Source: Dolomedes plantarius | Taxonomy: Eukaryota > Arthropoda > Arachnida > Araneae > Dolomedidae | Assembly: GCA_907164885.2 (NCBI GenBank) | Contig: OU015499.1 | Location: forward strand, 148,442,068 to 148,506,067 | Reading direction: 5' to 3' | Length of the DNA stretch: 64,000 nucleotides | Part shown: positions 61,986-64,000 of the stretch, in pieces | How positions within the stretch are numbered: the stretch's first letter is position 1 | How the letters are laid out: each line of letters starts with the position of its first letter | Program-made: the position numbers and the translations under genes | Notes under the pieces: model-generated | What the model was told of the DNA's origin: nothing | Seen by the model: only the letters and a program-made list of their open reading frames with translations | The model's database searches: none

Positions 61986-64000
61986 TATTGTCGCTGGACT
62001 CCCATCAGTTCACGTTCTAAAAATTCGGTTTTATGAATAATTTTTTTTTTCAATTTCGCCCGTGACTTTCCTAAGCACAGTTTTTTGTTTCCCAGATAGG
62101 TCGATAGATAGACTCTCGATTCGCCGTTGAGTTTTCGCGATGTTAAAATTCAAGATTAGAAATCGCTTTAAAAAGATTGTCTCTACGAATTAAAAATGAG
62201 TAGTGTCACAAATCAATGCCAAAAGCCACAATCCGAGAATCTATTGTGCAAACTGTTGGGGAGATCATCCTGCCAATTATAAGGGTTGTGTTCGCCACCC
62301 CAATATCTGAAAAATAAAAAAACAGCAGATACAATCAATTAGAGATGTGGGAAAGATCAACGATGATAACGGTAGGTTAATCCTACAAACCAATTCTAGA
62401 AACTCGTTTCAAAAGCCAGCAGCTGCCCCTTAAAAAGACTACAGTGAACTTTTTAAACCGCAAAAACAGGTTTTGCAACCCCCAACAATAAAAACTGAAA
62501 CTGGTAATAGTGTAGCGACCCCCGTTCTCACCCCATGCAATAACACAATAGCCAGCGATATTTCAGTTGAAAGACTTGAAAGTGTCCTCGAGCCAAAATC
62601 AATGCCAAAAGCCACAATCCGAAAAGCAAAATGTGCAAACTGTTGGGGAGATCATCCTGCCAATTATAAGGGTTGTGTTCGCCCCCCCCCCAATATCTGA
62701 AAAATAAAAAACAGCAGATACAATCAATTAGAGGCTGGGGGAAAGATCAACGATGATAACGGTAGGTTAATCCTACAAACCAATTCTAGAAACTCGTTTC
62801 AAAAGGCAGCAGCTGCCCGGAAAAAGAATACAGTGAACTTTTTAAACCGCAAAAACAGGTTTTGCAACCCCCAACAATAGAAACTGAAACTGGTAATAGT
62901 GTAGAGGACCCCGTTCTCATCCCATGCAATAACACAATAGACAGCGATATTTCAGTTGAAAGACTTGAAAGTGTCCTCGAGAAACTTCTTTCTATTGAGG
63001 CTGCAATCTGAAAAATGCGAAACCATGCTAGAGAAACCGGTATAGATTTCATGGCTCTTATGGGCTTGAATAGTAAACTTCCAGCTCTAGCGGCTGGTCC
63101 AAAGGGGGCGCCCTCTTCTCTTTAGTCTCTCTTAAGGCAGTTAGGATACTGAGTTGGAACGCTGATGGGCTCCAAACCAAGATTGACGAACTAAGGGATT
63201 TCCTCATCGATAACCCTGTTGATTTGGTCCTGGTACAGGAGGTTAGAAATCGACATGCGAGGTGCCTTAAAATCCAAAATTATAATTTGATACACACGCC
63301 ACGTGTTGACAGTAGTAATAATAGTACCCTACCTTATGGAGGTACAGCAATCTATATCAAGAGAAACATTAAATTTGATCATATCCCCAGTCTTAATCTT
63401 AATATTCTTGAAAACACCATAGTCAAAATTTATCCTACACCCATTAATCCTATCTACAATGCTAGCATCTATCTCAGGGCAGCTTATAAATTTTCGGCCA
63501 GTCTTGATATTGAAAATTTATTCTCCCTAGGTGATAAAGTTATTTTGGCTGGGGATTTCAATGCACACCACCCACGCTGGAACTGCGCGTACAAAAGAAA
63601 TTTCATCTGTAGTTATGGAAGGGAAATTAATGAATACTGTAATGATAATAGTATAGATAGCTTTCCCACCCACCCTTACCCATTTCGGCCACTGGCTCTC
63701 AGTCAGTCATTGATTTTGCTCTTTTAAATAATATTAATTTTCCTTATGACATTACTACAATGGACGCTCTTTCCTCTGACCATATTCCAATCATTTTAAA
63801 TCTACATACTAACACTCCCGTCCCTTCTATAATAACCCCCCACTTCATAAATTGGATTGACTATACTAATAATGTTTTTAACTCTCCCCCTCCTTTCAAT
63901 AGCATTAACTGTAAAGAGGATATAGATAAAGCTGTTATCTCCATCACTGACAATATCAATAATGCGCTTAGCTCTGCCAAGACTCACATTTCCCCAAATA
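61986..64000 (+). mobile_element. Jockey-like LINE, copy B (cut by window end)
   Basis: ORF1 remains at 62196-63152, with the 386-bp tandem duplication at 62211-62981, and an extra stop where CTTTTATCT became CTTTAGTCT. The ORF2 endonuclease follows from about 63131 (WNADGLQ, LVQEVRN, AGDFNAHHPRWNC) with a frameshift near 63690. The reverse transcriptase lies beyond the window. Confidence 0.82.

Overview
This is eukaryotic, AT-rich DNA with no prokaryotic gene organisation. The mix of repeats suggests an arthropod, and I infer a chelicerate, most likely a spider: Tcb1/Tcb2-like Tc1 elements, a mariner with a DUF4817-type N-terminus, pogo/Tigger elements, Jockey-like LINEs, tRNA-derived SINEs, several hAT families, and a C2H2 array with [12 protein letters not shown] linkers. 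The organism is inferred from family resemblance only. I see no intact host gene of ordinary structure. The nearest is a duplicated C2H2 zinc-finger gene, broken in both copies.

Layout. The window holds two copies of one long segment in the same orientation. Copy A runs from base 1 to at least 21989 and copy B from 39492 to 64000. Base 1 pairs with 39492 and base 64000 pairs with about 21989. Both copies are cut by the window edges, so the full duplication is larger. A tandem repeat with a period near 39.5 kb would fit, and so would two haplotypes placed end to end by an assembler.

Order within each copy: a hAT remnant with an 8-bp target duplication (20-909 / 39511-40415); a gene-poor stretch; the zinc-finger gene (3742-5558 / 47977-49903); a truncated Tcb2-like Tc1 (6545-7466 / 50890-51800); a pogo/Tigger remnant; then a train of TA-targeting elements, each bounded by (TA)n. 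The train is a mariner, Tigger-1, Tigger-2 and a Tcb1-like Tc1 carrying foreign sequence and a minisatellite. A SINE and a Jockey-like LINE follow.

The copies differ by clean insertions. A alone has a non-autonomous LTR retrotransposon (11342-15414). B alone has a Tc1 with IR/DR ends that itself carries a 2.95-kb insertion (42190-46859, empty TA site in A at 2623-2624), and a second Tc1 (52769-54178).

The DNA between the copies (about 24.4-39.5 kb) holds a non-autonomous hAT with a perfect 8-bp target duplication and a nested MITE and Helitron (24456-26892), TTAA-flanked MITEs, a fairly young mariner with two frameshifts (33050-34352), decayed ZMYM1-like hAT transposases on the minus strand, SINEs and short tandem repeats. 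One coding-like island (30657-31015) remains unidentified.

All element boundaries come from reading terminal inverted repeats, target duplications and A/B comparison by eye. Family names rest on motif recognition without a database search.
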